DNA from: Methylopila jiangsuensis
GTDB taxonomy: Bacteria; Pseudomonadota; Alphaproteobacteria; Rhizobiales; Methylopilaceae
Direction: 5' to 3'
Assembly: GCF_027922305.1 (NCBI RefSeq)
Contig: NZ_BSFK01000005.1
Span: 1,054,001-1,118,000 of the forward strand
DNA length: 64,000 nt
Position numbers and translations under genes: made by a program. The stretch's first letter is position 1. Each line of letters opens with the position of its first letter. Below are positions 27,891 through 36,280 of the stretch, in pieces. The notes under the pieces are model-generated. The model searched no databases. It saw only the letters and a program-made list of their open reading frames with translations, and had not been told where the DNA came from.

Positions 27891-27902
27891 ATAAATATTT
27901 AT
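27891..27902. promoter_or_regulatory. AT-only palindrome ATAAATATTTAT upstream of the sulfate-binding gene
   Basis: This 12-base palindrome sits 112 bases before the sulfate-binding protein gene in otherwise GC-rich DNA. It could be part of a CysB-type activator site or a -10 region. The evidence is only its composition and position. Confidence 0.35.
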
Positions 27903-28013
27903 ATTCGACAGACGTAGTGGTGATTGCTAGGAAAGGCGTCATGAGAGCGGCTCGCACGGGCCGTCTTCGACCTCATCCCCCTTTGGCGCACGCGCGCCGC
28001 ACTGGAGCCTCCC

Positions 28014-29027
28014 ATGGCCGCCTTCACCCGCCGCGCCGCGCTCGCTCTCGGCCTCGCCCTGTCCGCCGCCGCCCTGCCCGCCTCCGCCGCGGAGCCGGAC
28101 ACGATCCTCAACGCCACCTACGACATCGGCCGCGAGCTCTATGTGGACCTGAACAAGGCGTTCGTCGCGGAGTGGAAGGCGAAGACCGGCAAGGACGTCA
28201 CCGTCAACCAGAGCCACGCCGGCACCTCCAAGCAGGCCCGCTCCATCGTCGAGGGCCTCGACGCCGACACCGTGACCTTCAACCAGGAGCTGGACGTTCA
28301 GTTCCTGGCGGACAAGGGCTTCGTGGCGGCCGACTGGAAGTCCAGGTTCCCGAACGACGCCTCGCCCTATTACTCGCTGCCGTCCTTCGTGGTGCGCGCC
28401 GGCAACCCGAAGAACGTCAAGAACTGGGACGACCTCGTCCGCGACGACGTGAAGGTGGTGTTCCCGAATCCGAAGACCTCCGGCAACGCCCGCTACACCT
28501 ATCTCGCGGCCTACGCCTTCGCGCTGAAGACCTATGACGGCGACGAGGCCAAGGCCGACGCCTTCGTGAAGAAGCTGCTGTCCAACGTGCCCGTGTTCGA
28601 CACCGGCGGCCGCGGCGCCACCACCACCTTCGTGGAGCGCGGCATCGGCGACGTGCTGGTGACGTTCGAGGCCGAGACCGCCGCCGTGAAGAAGGAATAC
28701 GGGACGGACAAGGTGGACACCGTGACGCCGAAGGTGAGCCTGCTCGCGGACTTCCCCGTGGCGGTGGTCGACAAGGTGGCGGCCAAGCGCGGCAGCGAGG
28801 CGCTGGCCAAGGGCTATCTGGAGTGGCTCTACAGCCCCAAGGCGCAGGAGATCATCGCCGCCCACAACAACCGCCCGCGCGACCCGAAGGTGCTGGAGGC
28901 GACCAAGGCCCAGTTTCCGGCGGTGGAGCTTCTGAAGGTGGAGGACGTGTTCGGCGGCTGGAAGAAGGCGCAGGAGGTCCACTTCGCCTCCGGCGGGAAG
29001 CTCGACACGCTGTTCGTGGCGCGCTGA
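28014..29027 (+). CDS. Sulfate/thiosulfate ABC transporter periplasmic binding protein
   Basis: The 337-residue protein has a signal peptide (TRRAALALGLALSAAALPASA, cut near 26) and the start of the mature protein, LNATYDIGRELYVDLNKAF, as in Sbp/CysP. The conserved segments HAGTSKQARSIVEGLDADTVTFNQELDV and NPKTSGNARYTYLAAYAFA bind the sulfate dianion. It delivers sulfate to CysT/CysW, encoded next. Sbp and CysP cannot be separated from the sequence alone. Confidence 0.92.
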   Translation: MAAFTRRAALALGLALSAAALPASAAEPDTILNATYDIGRELYVDLNKAFVAEWKAKTGKDVTVNQSHAGTSKQARSIVEGLDADTVTFNQELDVQFLADKGFVAADWKSRFPNDASPYYSLPSFVVRAGNPKNVKNWDDLVRDDVKVVFPNPKTSGNARYTYLAAYAFALKTYDGDEAKADAFVKKLLSNVPVFDTGGRGATTTFVERGIGDVLVTFEAETAAVKKEYGTDKVDTVTPKVSLLADFPVAVVDKVAAKRGSEALAKGYLEWLYSPKAQEIIAAHNNRPRDPKVLEATKAQFPAVELLKVEDVFGGWKKAQEVHFASGGKLDTLFVAR

Positions 29028-29169
29028 CGCCGGCCGGCGCCGGAGGCGGCCTGAAGGGTCGCGGGCCGGCGCCGTTTGCGTCTATAAGGCGCGTCCGTCT
29101 TCGTCGTCCCGGTCGGCCGCAGGGCTGTCCGGGACGACGCGTTTCTCCGATCCCGCCGTCCGAGCCCGC

Positions 29170-29994
29170 ATGCCCCACTCCGTCCTTCCCGGCTTCCGGC
29201 TCGCGCTCGCCTGCACGCTGCTCTATCTCGGCGTCATCGTGCTGCTGCCGCTCGCGGCCCTGCTGTGGCAGGCCTCGGGGCTGGGATTCGCGCGCTTCGT
29301 GGCGGTGGTGACGTCCGAGCGCGCGCTCGCCGCGTTCCGGATCACCGTGCTGTGCGCCGCCGGCGCCACCGTGTTCAACGCGGTCTACGGCCTCGCGCTG
29401 GCCTGGGTGCTGGCGCGCTACGAGTTTCCGGGCAAGCGCCTGCTGGACGCGCTGGTGGACGTGCCCTTCGCGCTGCCGACGGCGGTGGCGGGCGTGGCGC
29501 TGACCGCCCTGTTCGCCAGGAACGGCTGGTACGGCGCCCTGCTGGACCCGCTCGGGATCACGGTGGCCTACACGCCGCTCGGCATCATGGCGGCGATGTC
29601 CTTCACCTCCATCCCCTTCGTCACCCGCTCGGTGCAGCCGGTGCTGGAGGACCTGTCGACGGAGGTGGAGGAGGCGGCGGAGACGCTGGGCGCCGGGCAC
29701 TGGCGCATCTTCGTCAGCGTGGTGTTCCCGGCCCTGTTCCCGGCGTTCCTCGCCGGCTGCAGCCTCGCCTTCGCCCGCTCGCTGGGCGAGTTCGGCGCGG
29801 TGATCTTCATCGCCGGCAACCAGCCGTTCCGCACCGAGATCGCGGCGCTGCTCACCTTCATCCGGCTGGAGGAGTACGACTACCAGGCCGCCGCCGCCAT
29901 CGCGACGGTGATGCTGGCCGCCGCCTTCCTCATGCTGCTGGTGACCAACGCCATCCAGCTCTGGAGCCTGCGCCACCAGAGGGCCGGACGGTGA
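29170..29994 (+). CDS. cysT: CysT (CysU), sulfate ABC transporter permease
   Basis: The 274-residue inner-membrane protein has about six transmembrane helices and the ABC permease EAA loop (EEAAETLGAGHWRIFVSVVFP-type, about 174-194). Motifs DVPFALPTAVAGVALTALFA and FARSLGEFGAVIFIAGN are typical of CysT. It forms the sulfate channel with CysW. The stop overlaps the cysW start as GTGA (29991-29994). The gap of 142 bases from the binding-protein gene contains GC-rich hairpin-like sequence. Confidence 0.94.
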   Translation: MPHSVLPGFRLALACTLLYLGVIVLLPLAALLWQASGLGFARFVAVVTSERALAAFRITVLCAAGATVFNAVYGLALAWVLARYEFPGKRLLDALVDVPFALPTAVAGVALTALFARNGWYGALLDPLGITVAYTPLGIMAAMSFTSIPFVTRSVQPVLEDLSTEVEEAAETLGAGHWRIFVSVVFPALFPAFLAGCSLAFARSLGEFGAVIFIAGNQPFRTEIAALLTFIRLEEYDYQAAAAIATVMLAAAFLMLLVTNAIQLWSLRHQRAGR

Positions 29995-30824
29995 GCGCCG
30001 CGCGCCGCCGCCGGGGCGTGGGCGACGCCGCCCTGTTCCGCATCCCGCTGATCCTGATCGTCGCCGCCATCGCGGGGATCATCATCGTCGGACCTCTGGC
30101 GGTGGTGTTCTCCGAAGCGCTGAAGCTGGGCTTCGGGACGTATCTGTCCAACCTCGCGACCCCGGACACCCGGCACGCCATCTGGCTCACCGTCGCCACC
30201 GCCCTCGTCGCGGTGCCCATCAACACCGCCTTCGGCGTCGCCGCCGCCTGGGCGATCGCCAAATTCGAGTTCCGGGGCAAGGGCCTGCTCACCGCGCTGG
30301 TGGAGCTGCCGTTCTCGATCTCGCCGATCGTGGCGGGCGTCGCCTATCTGTTCGTCTACGGCGCGCAGGGCTGGTTCGGCCCGCTGCTTGAGGCCTGGGG
30401 CGTCAAGATCATGTTCGCCTATCCGGCGATCGTGCTGGCGAGCCTGTTCGTGACCGCCCCCTTCGTCGCCCGCGAGGTGCTGCCGCTGATGCAGGCGCAA
30501 GGCTCGTCGGAGGAGGAGGCGGCGCTGTCGCTGGGCGCCTCCGGCTGGCGCACGCTGTTCAGCGTCACGCTGCCCAACATCCGCTGGGCGCTGCTCTACG
30601 GGGTCGCGCTCACCAACGCCCGCGTCATGGGCGAGTTCGGCGCGGTGTCCGTGGTCTCGGGCTCGATCCGCGGCGTCACCAACACCCTGCCGCTGCAGAT
30701 CGAGCTGCTCTATCAGGACTACAACGCCGCCGGCGCCTTCGCCGCCGCCACCGTGCTGGTGGGCATCGCGCTGCTCACCATCGTGGCCAAGCTCGCGGTG
30801 GAGCGGTTCGGCGCGCGCGATTAG
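29991..30824 (+). CDS. cysW: CysW, sulfate ABC transporter permease
   Basis: The 277-residue permease has the EAA loop EEEAALSLGASGWRTLFSVTLP-type (about 168-188), VELPFSISPIVAGVAYLFVYG and NARVMGEFGAVSVVSGSIRG, all CysW features. It starts at a GTG overlapping the cysT stop. The protein appears complete, ending in AKLAVERFGARD. The gene is followed directly by a decayed IS5-type transposase; the expected cysA ATPase gene is not present downstream. Confidence 0.94.
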   Translation: MSAARRRRGVGDAALFRIPLILIVAAIAGIIIVGPLAVVFSEALKLGFGTYLSNLATPDTRHAIWLTVATALVAVPINTAFGVAAAWAIAKFEFRGKGLLTALVELPFSISPIVAGVAYLFVYGAQGWFGPLLEAWGVKIMFAYPAIVLASLFVTAPFVAREVLPLMQAQGSSEEEAALSLGASGWRTLFSVTLPNIRWALLYGVALTNARVMGEFGAVSVVSGSIRGVTNTLPLQIELLYQDYNAAGAFAAATVLVGIALLTIVAKLAVERFGARD

Positions 30825-30825
30825 G

Positions 30826-30987
30826 TAGGCGCGGCGCATCCCGCCAGCGGCCTCCGGTCTTCAGGCTGGGGAGGATGCCGGAAGTCGCCCTGCGATCATC
30901 GACCCGGGGCTTGCCCGGCTGGTTCTTCGGAAGGTGCGGCTCGAGCCGCGACCAGGCCTCGTCCGACGACCAGAACAGATCGCGCAT
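30826..30987 (-). pseudogene. IS5-family transposase remnant (N-terminal part)
   Basis: The minus-strand frame encodes MRDLFWSSDEAWSRLEPHLP, a KNQPGKPRVDDRR segment, and SGILPSLKTGGRWRDAP. This matches the N-terminal region of IS5/IS427-type transposases (DLFWLSDEAWxxxEPHLPKxxxGxxRVDDRRVISGIxHVLKxGxRWRDAP). Only about 52 residues remain, and the rest would run into cysW. No catalytic DDE residues are present and no inverted repeat was found. It marks an old insertion or deletion just after cysW. Confidence 0.8.
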
Positions 30988-31324
30988 GACGCCTTCCATC
31001 CCCAGACGTCAACGCCAGATCGAATCAGCCAAATGCGTCAGCTATTTGATTGGATCCCGAAGGTCGGGCCAAAGCGGTCTGGGGCCGCACATGCGGCGAT
31101 CGCTTTCGCCGTGTCCCCCGTTCGGAAAAAGACGCCGTCCAAGCCGGCGGGTCGCCCTCACGGCTGCGGCGAGATCGAAGCCGCCCGCGCCGGCGCTAAC
31201 ACCTTAAAGCAGTTCTAAAATACTGATCTTGCTATATTTTCCGCCTTTGATCAGAGTGCGCGCTTCCGCTGGCCCAGAAACGATCTCGAACGGCGCGTCG
31301 CGGAAGCGCAAGCCGCGGTGCCGA
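30988..31324. other. Gene-poor stretch between the IS remnant and fecI-like gene
   Basis: About 340 bases with no convincing gene. It contains AT-rich sequence from 31200 to 31255 (including TATATTTT) that is probably the promoter region for the sigma factor operon, and an iron-responsive-like motif described separately. The left part may be the eroded end of the insertion element. Confidence 0.5.
31203..31219 (+). promoter_or_regulatory. Possible Irr-type iron-control element upstream of fecI
   Basis: The 17 bases CTTAAAGCAGTTCTAAA match the iron control element TTTAGAANNNTTCTAAA at 11 of 14 defined positions, with the right half-site perfect. The site lies about 106 bases before the sigma factor ATG. 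Irr is the usual iron regulator in this bacterial group. This is an inference from motif only. Confidence 0.4.
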
Positions 31325-31840
31325 ATGTCGACGACCTCCCTTAACGCGATCTATCTCAGCCGCAAGGCCTTGCTGATCGGGACCGTGTTCCGCGTCGTGC
31401 GCGACGCGCAGACGGCTGAGGACATCGCGCAGGAAAGCTATCTGCGCGTCGCACGGGCGATTCGCGAAAACCCCGTCGATCACATCCAGGCCTTCCTGTT
31501 CCAGACCGCGCGCAATCTGGCGCTGGACCATGTGCGCCGGCAGACCGCCCGCCGCACCGTGGAGACGGCGCTGGACGAGGCCGAAGCCGATCGGGTCCCG
31601 TCGCTCGCGCCTTCGGCGGAGCAGGCGCTGATGGACCGCGAGAAGCTTGAGGCGCTGGAGCGGGCTCTCGGCCGGCTGCCGGCGCGGGCGCGCCGCGTCT
31701 TCGCGCTGAGCCGCGTCGAGGGCTGGTCCTATCCGCGCATCGCCGAGGCCCTGGGGATCTCGCCAAACACGGTCTACAACGACATGAAGCTCGCCATGGG
31801 CGCCTGCGTAGAAGCCGTCCAGCGGCTCGAGCGCCGCTAG
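31325..31840 (+). CDS. FecI-like ECF sigma factor for siderophore uptake
   Basis: The 171-residue ECF sigma factor shows region 2 (AEDIAQESYLRVARA and QTARNLALDHVRRQ) and region 4.2 (WSYPRIAEALGISPNTVYND). It is followed by a FecR-like anti-sigma factor and a TonB receptor with a signalling domain, the classic arrangement for cell-surface signalling. It would direct RNA polymerase to the receptor promoter when ferric siderophore is bound outside. An upstream Met would add an unrelated basic segment, so the ATG at 31325 was chosen. Confidence 0.92.
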   Translation: MSTTSLNAIYLSRKALLIGTVFRVVRDAQTAEDIAQESYLRVARAIRENPVDHIQAFLFQTARNLALDHVRRQTARRTVETALDEAEADRVPSLAPSAEQALMDREKLEALERALGRLPARARRVFALSRVEGWSYPRIAEALGISPNTVYNDMKLAMGACVEAVQRLERR

Positions 31841-31920
31841 GGTCCCACGCCCGACGATTGTGACGTTCCGCATCACGCATCGTCTGGACTATAAGCCCGG
31901 CACGACAGCGGACGGCGACA

Positions 31921-32892
31921 GTGGTTCGACAGATCATGGGCGGCGAACATCCCCCGCCCGACCCGGGCGCCGAGGCGCTCGACTGGCTCCTGCGGCTGCA
32001 GGCCGAAGGCGACGACCCCGAAGTCGTGCGGGCCTTCAACGCGTGGTGCGCGGCCGATCCGTCGCATGCCGCCGCCTTCGAGACGGTGGCGACGCTCTGG
32101 GGCTCGCCGGAGCTTCACGGCGCGGCGCGGCGGCTCGAAGGGCCGGTTCCGCTTCCCCTCCGACGCGGCGTCAGCCGCCGCCTCGTGGTGGCTGCCGCCG
32201 CCTCTTTCGCGGCGGTCGCCGCCGTCGGCGCGCTGCGCCTGCCCGACATCCGCATCCGGCTGGACGCCGACCACATCTCGGGAACGGGCGAGCGCCGCCA
32301 CGTGACGCTGCCGGACGGCTCGGCGATGACGCTCGACGCCGTCTCCGCCGTGGCGCTGAATTTCGCCGACGGCCGGCGCGAGGTGCGCCTTCTGGAAGGC
32401 GCGGCCTTCTTCGACGTGCGTCCCGACGCCGCGCGCCCGTTCCGGGTCGAAGCCTCGTTCGGCCGGGTGGAGGTGGCCGGCACGGCGTTCGAGGTGCGGC
32501 GCGAGGACGGCGCCGACCACGTCACGCTCGCGCGGGGCAAGGTGCTGGTCGACCGCCTCGCCGCGCCTTTGGACCGGCAGGCGCTCGAACCCGGTCAGAG
32601 CGTCGAGGTGACGCGCGACGCCGTCTCCGCGCCGGAGACCGCGGACGTCGCCCGCGCGACGGCGTGGATGAACGGCTGGCTGCGGTTCCGCGACCGGCCG
32701 CTCGGCCAGGTCGTCGACCGGCTGCGCGCTTACCGCTCCGGCCGCATCGTGCTCCTCGGCGAGGAACTGGCGCGGACCCGCGTCAGCGGCGACTACCGCC
32801 TGGACCAGCCGGAGGTGGCGCTCCGCTCGCTCGCCGCCGCCGCCGGCGCGACCCTCACGGACTTGCCGGGCGGCTTCGCGCTGCTCCGCTGA
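31921..32892 (+). CDS. FecR-like anti-sigma factor
   Basis: The 323-residue protein has a DUF4880-type N-terminal domain (PDPGAEALDWLLRLQAEG and AFNAWCAADPSHAAAFE), one membrane helix near residues 88-107, and a periplasmic FecR domain (VTLPDGSAMTLDAVSAVAL, RVEVAGTAFEVR, LARGKVLVDR). The cytoplasmic end holds the ECF sigma and the periplasmic end contacts the receptor. The start may be GTG at 31921 or ATG at 31936; neither has a clear ribosome-binding site. Confidence 0.92.
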   Translation: MVRQIMGGEHPPPDPGAEALDWLLRLQAEGDDPEVVRAFNAWCAADPSHAAAFETVATLWGSPELHGAARRLEGPVPLPLRRGVSRRLVVAAAASFAAVAAVGALRLPDIRIRLDADHISGTGERRHVTLPDGSAMTLDAVSAVALNFADGRREVRLLEGAAFFDVRPDAARPFRVEASFGRVEVAGTAFEVRREDGADHVTLARGKVLVDRLAAPLDRQALEPGQSVEVTRDAVSAPETADVARATAWMNGWLRFRDRPLGQVVDRLRAYRSGRIVLLGEELARTRVSGDYRLDQPEVALRSLAAAAGATLTDLPGGFALLR

Positions 32893-32994
32893 GGGCGAAA
32901 ATTTTTTGTGAGACGGCGCCTGTCCGTTCGTCTCAGTCGCATGGAAGGGCTGATCGCGCCGTCGCGCCGGGGCCCTTCGCGATCGGGGAAGACG

Positions 32995-35403
32995 ATGCGG
33001 ACGGAACGGAAAAACCACGCGCGGACGCGCGGCGTCGTGGGCGGGCTCGCGCTTTCGCTGCTGAGCACCACGGCCCTTGGCCAGACGGCGGGCGTGAAAC
33101 CTGCGGCCTCGGAAGAACGGTCGATCTCCTTCTTCATTCCCGCCCAGCCGCTCCAGTCCGCGCTCGACGCCTTCGTGCGCGAAACCGGCTGGCAGATCGG
33201 CTACCCCGCAGACCTGCCCCGGGGCGCGGTCTCGAAGCCGGTCGCGGGCGTCATGACGCCCGGCGAGGCCCTGAGCCGGATCGTCGAGGGCGCGGGCGTC
33301 GACCTGCGCCGGATCGACCCCAAGGCGGTCACGCTGGTCCGGCTCGACCGGACCTCGCAGGTCGAGGACGGCGGCGCGGCGACCGCCCTCGACCCGATCG
33401 ACGTCGAAGGCCGCGGCGAGAACGCCCGCGGCCCGGTGAACGGGATCGTCGCCAAGCGCACGGCGAGCGCCACCAAGACCGACACGCCGATCCTCGAAGC
33501 GCCGCAGTCGATCTCCGTGGTCGGCCGCGCCCAGATGGAGCGGCAGGCGGCGACCAGCGTCACCGAAGTGCTGCGCTACGTGCCGGGCGTGGTGGTCGAG
33601 ACCTACGGGCCGGACCCGAAGGGCTATGACTGGGTCTACATGCGCGGCTTCAACGCCCAGTCGTCCAGCGACTTCCGCGACGGGCTGCGGCAGTCGTCCC
33701 TGAGCTACAGCTTCTTCCGCACCGAGCCTTACGCGCTGGAGCGCGTCGAGGTGCTGCGCGGCCCGTCCTCGGCGCTGTACGGCCAGAGCGACGCCGGCGG
33801 CCTGATCAACAAGGTGAGCAAGCGTCCGACCGAAGACGCCCATTACCAGATCGAGGGTCAGGTCGGATCCTACGAGCGCTTCCAGGGCGCGTTCGACATC
33901 GGCGGCCCGGTCGACGCGGACGGCAAGCTGCTCTACCGCGTCATCGGCGTGGCGCGGAAGTCCAACACCCAGTTCGACTACCCCACCGGCGACGAGCGCA
34001 AGGACGACCGGCTCTATCTCGCGCCGTCCTTCACCTGGAAGCCGAACGACCAGACCAAGCTCACCGTCTATGGCGAGGTGCTGCGCGACCGCTCCGGCGG
34101 CAGCGCGCTCTATTCCCGAGCGCCCGGCTCGCGCTGGCTGACGGTCGGCGACCCGAGCTTCGACGGCTTCAAGCAGGACCAGCAGCAGATCGGCTACGAG
34201 TTCGAGCACGCCTTCAACGACGTCTGGACCGTGCGGCAGAACGCCCGCTTCGGCCACACCGAGACCAGTCTCGACGTGACGCAGGGCTACTGGGCCTCGG
34301 CCTTCGGCGTCATCGCGCGGCGCAACCGCAGCTTCGACGAAGACATGGACGCCTTCGCCTCGGACACGCAGGTCGAGGCCAAGCTCGCGACCGGGCCGGT
34401 CAGCCACACCGCGCTGTTCGGCGTCGACAACAACTACGTCAACGCCGACGTCCGGGGCTGGCAGACCGCGTGGGGCTCGACCTTCCTCAACCCCGCCAAC
34501 CCGGTTTATGGCGTTGACATGCCGGACCCGTGGACGGTCGGACTCCCCTTCCAGAACTATCGGCAGAAGCTGAAGCAGGTCGGCGTCTACGCGCAGGACC
34601 AGATGAAGTGGGACAACTGGATCCTCACCCTCGGCGGCCGCTACGACCACATCGACGTCGACACGCAGGACCGGATGCTGGGCAAGGATTACGACCGCAA
34701 GGACGGCAAGTTCTCAGGCCGCGTCGGCCTGACCTACGTCACCCCCTTCGGGCTCGCGCCTTACGTGTCGTTCTCGCAGGCGTTCGTGCCGACGCTCGGT
34801 CTCGACAGGAACAACCAGCCGATGAAGCCGTCGGCGAGCGAACAGTATGAGGCGGGCGTCAAATTCGAACCCGCAGGCTGGAACGCGCTGTTCACCGCAG
34901 CGGTCTTTGACCTGACCAAGTCGAACGCCACCGTCTACACCACGAACGGCGCCGAGGCGATCGGCAAGACCAACTCCCGCGGCGTCGAGCTCGAGGCGAA
35001 GGTCAGCCTGACGCAGGGGCTCGACTTCGTCGGCTCCTACGCCTACTCCGACGTGGAGGTGAAGAAGGGCAACTTTCCCGGTAAGCGCCCCATGCTCGTG
35101 CCGGCGCACACCGCCTCGGGCTGGCTGAACTACACGTTCCAGGACGGCGCGCTGCAGGGCGTGAGCCTCGGCGGCGGCGCCCGCTTCCTCGGCAAGACCT
35201 ATGGCGACGCCGCGAACACGGTGAAGGTCGACAGCTGGACGGTGTTCGACGCCGGGCTGAGCTACAAGTGGCGCAACGCCACCTTCGCGCTCAACGCGGT
35301 GAACCTGTTCGACAAGAAGTACTTCACCACCTGCGAGGGCGAGACCTCCTGCTACCAGGGCCAGCGCCGCACGGTGATCGGCCGGGTGCGCCTCGATTTC
35401 TGA
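32995..35403 (+). CDS. TonB-dependent siderophore receptor with N-terminal signalling (STN) domain
   Basis: The 802-residue outer-membrane receptor has a signal peptide (1-30, GGLALSLLSTTALGQ). The STN signalling domain is at about 44-112 (FFIPAQPLQSALDAFVRETG). A TonB-box/plug follows from about 160 (APQSISVVGRAQMERQ, YVPGVV, EVLRGPSSALYGQSDAGGLIN), then a 22-strand barrel ending in aromatic VRLDF. The FecA/FpvA type fits the FecI-FecR genes upstream; a hydroxamate siderophore is plausible given the FhuB-type permease, but is not proven. The ATG at 32995 follows a GGGGAAGACG ribosome-binding site. Confidence 0.94.
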   Translation: MRTERKNHARTRGVVGGLALSLLSTTALGQTAGVKPAASEERSISFFIPAQPLQSALDAFVRETGWQIGYPADLPRGAVSKPVAGVMTPGEALSRIVEGAGVDLRRIDPKAVTLVRLDRTSQVEDGGAATALDPIDVEGRGENARGPVNGIVAKRTASATKTDTPILEAPQSISVVGRAQMERQAATSVTEVLRYVPGVVVETYGPDPKGYDWVYMRGFNAQSSSDFRDGLRQSSLSYSFFRTEPYALERVEVLRGPSSALYGQSDAGGLINKVSKRPTEDAHYQIEGQVGSYERFQGAFDIGGPVDADGKLLYRVIGVARKSNTQFDYPTGDERKDDRLYLAPSFTWKPNDQTKLTVYGEVLRDRSGGSALYSRAPGSRWLTVGDPSFDGFKQDQQQIGYEFEHAFNDVWTVRQNARFGHTETSLDVTQGYWASAFGVIARRNRSFDEDMDAFASDTQVEAKLATGPVSHTALFGVDNNYVNADVRGWQTAWGSTFLNPANPVYGVDMPDPWTVGLPFQNYRQKLKQVGVYAQDQMKWDNWILTLGGRYDHIDVDTQDRMLGKDYDRKDGKFSGRVGLTYVTPFGLAPYVSFSQAFVPTLGLDRNNQPMKPSASEQYEAGVKFEPAGWNALFTAAVFDLTKSNATVYTTNGAEAIGKTNSRGVELEAKVSLTQGLDFVGSYAYSDVEVKKGNFPGKRPMLVPAHTASGWLNYTFQDGALQGVSLGGGARFLGKTYGDAANTVKVDSWTVFDAGLSYKWRNATFALNAVNLFDKKYFTTCEGETSCYQGQRRTVIGRVRLDF

Positions 35404-35407
35404 GGCG

Positions 35408-36280
35408 CTGACACGCCGCGCCACGCTGGCGCTGATCGGCGGCGCGGCTCTGGCCGGATCGCCTGCGCGCGCGGGCGATCCGCGCGTGGCGGCCCTCGCC
35501 TGGCTCGGCGCGGAGCACACGCTCGCGCTCGGACTGACGCCGGTCGGCGTCGCCGATGCGGGCTATTACCGGATGCGGATGGCCGCGCCGCCGCTTCCCC
35601 CGGCTTCGGCCGACCTCGGGCCGTTCTGGGAGCCGAGCCTCGACCGGCTGATCGCGCTGAAGCCGGACCTGATCCTGATGGATTCCTGGTCCGCGCTCGA
35701 CCGCGCCACCTTCGAGCGCGTGGCGCCGGTGCTGCCGATCCCGGCCTATCCACGGGACGCATCCGGGTGGAGCTTCGCGGCCGGCCAGTTGAGCGATCTC
35801 GGCCGCCGCCTGAACCGGGAGAGCGTCGCCCAGGCCGCGCTCGCCGAGGCGGAGCGCCGCATCGAAGCCTTGCGCGCGCGGGCGCAGGCCGCGGGCGCGC
35901 CGCCGGTCTATGTGGCCCTGCTGGCGCAGACCGGGCGCAACGCGACGCTCTATGGCGGCTCCGGCCTCGTGGGCGGCGCTCTCGAGCGCCTTGGCCTGCC
36001 CAACGCGTGGCGGGGCCCGTTCTCGCCCTCCGGCTCCGCCGTCGTCGGCCTCGACGCGCTGGCGGGCGAACCCGACGCGGTGGTGCTCGCCATCGACCTC
36101 GCCACCACCAGCGGCTCGTTCGCCCGCGCGACCACGGGCAACGCGCTGTGGCGGCTGCTCCCGTCCGTGCGGAAGCGGCGCGTCGCGGCGCTCGGTCGCT
36201 TCTACCCCCACGGCGGCCTCGCCTCGCTGCTCGCCTTCGCGGAGCAGGCCGCGACCGCGGTGGAGGCGGCCCGTGGCTAG
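35408..36280 (+). CDS. FhuD-like periplasmic iron-siderophore binding protein, probable CTG start
   Basis: The 290-residue frame continues upstream of the first GTG (35486) and encodes LTRRATLALIGGAALAG followed by SPARA, a signal peptide cut near residue 22. Because the first in-frame ATG or GTG would remove this signal, the CTG at 35408 (4 bases after the receptor stop) is the best start. The body has a binding-protein pattern: LGPFWEPSLDRLIALKPDLILMD and FYPHGGLASLLAFAEQ, as in FhuD. The stop overlaps the permease start by 8 bases. It delivers ferric siderophore to the permease. Confidence 0.85.
   Translation: MTRRATLALIGGAALAGSPARAGDPRVAALAWLGAEHTLALGLTPVGVADAGYYRMRMAAPPLPPASADLGPFWEPSLDRLIALKPDLILMDSWSALDRATFERVAPVLPIPAYPRDASGWSFAAGQLSDLGRRLNRESVAQAALAEAERRIEALRARAQAAGAPPVYVALLAQTGRNATLYGGSGLVGGALERLGLPNAWRGPFSPSGSAVVGLDALAGEPDAVVLAIDLATTSGSFARATTGNALWRLLPSVRKRRVAALGRFYPHGGLASLLAFAEQAATAVEAARG

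Noticed and set aside
30999-31228. Possible gene in the gap after the IS remnant
   Set aside because: No frame with coding character; it is best read as a promoter region and eroded DNA.
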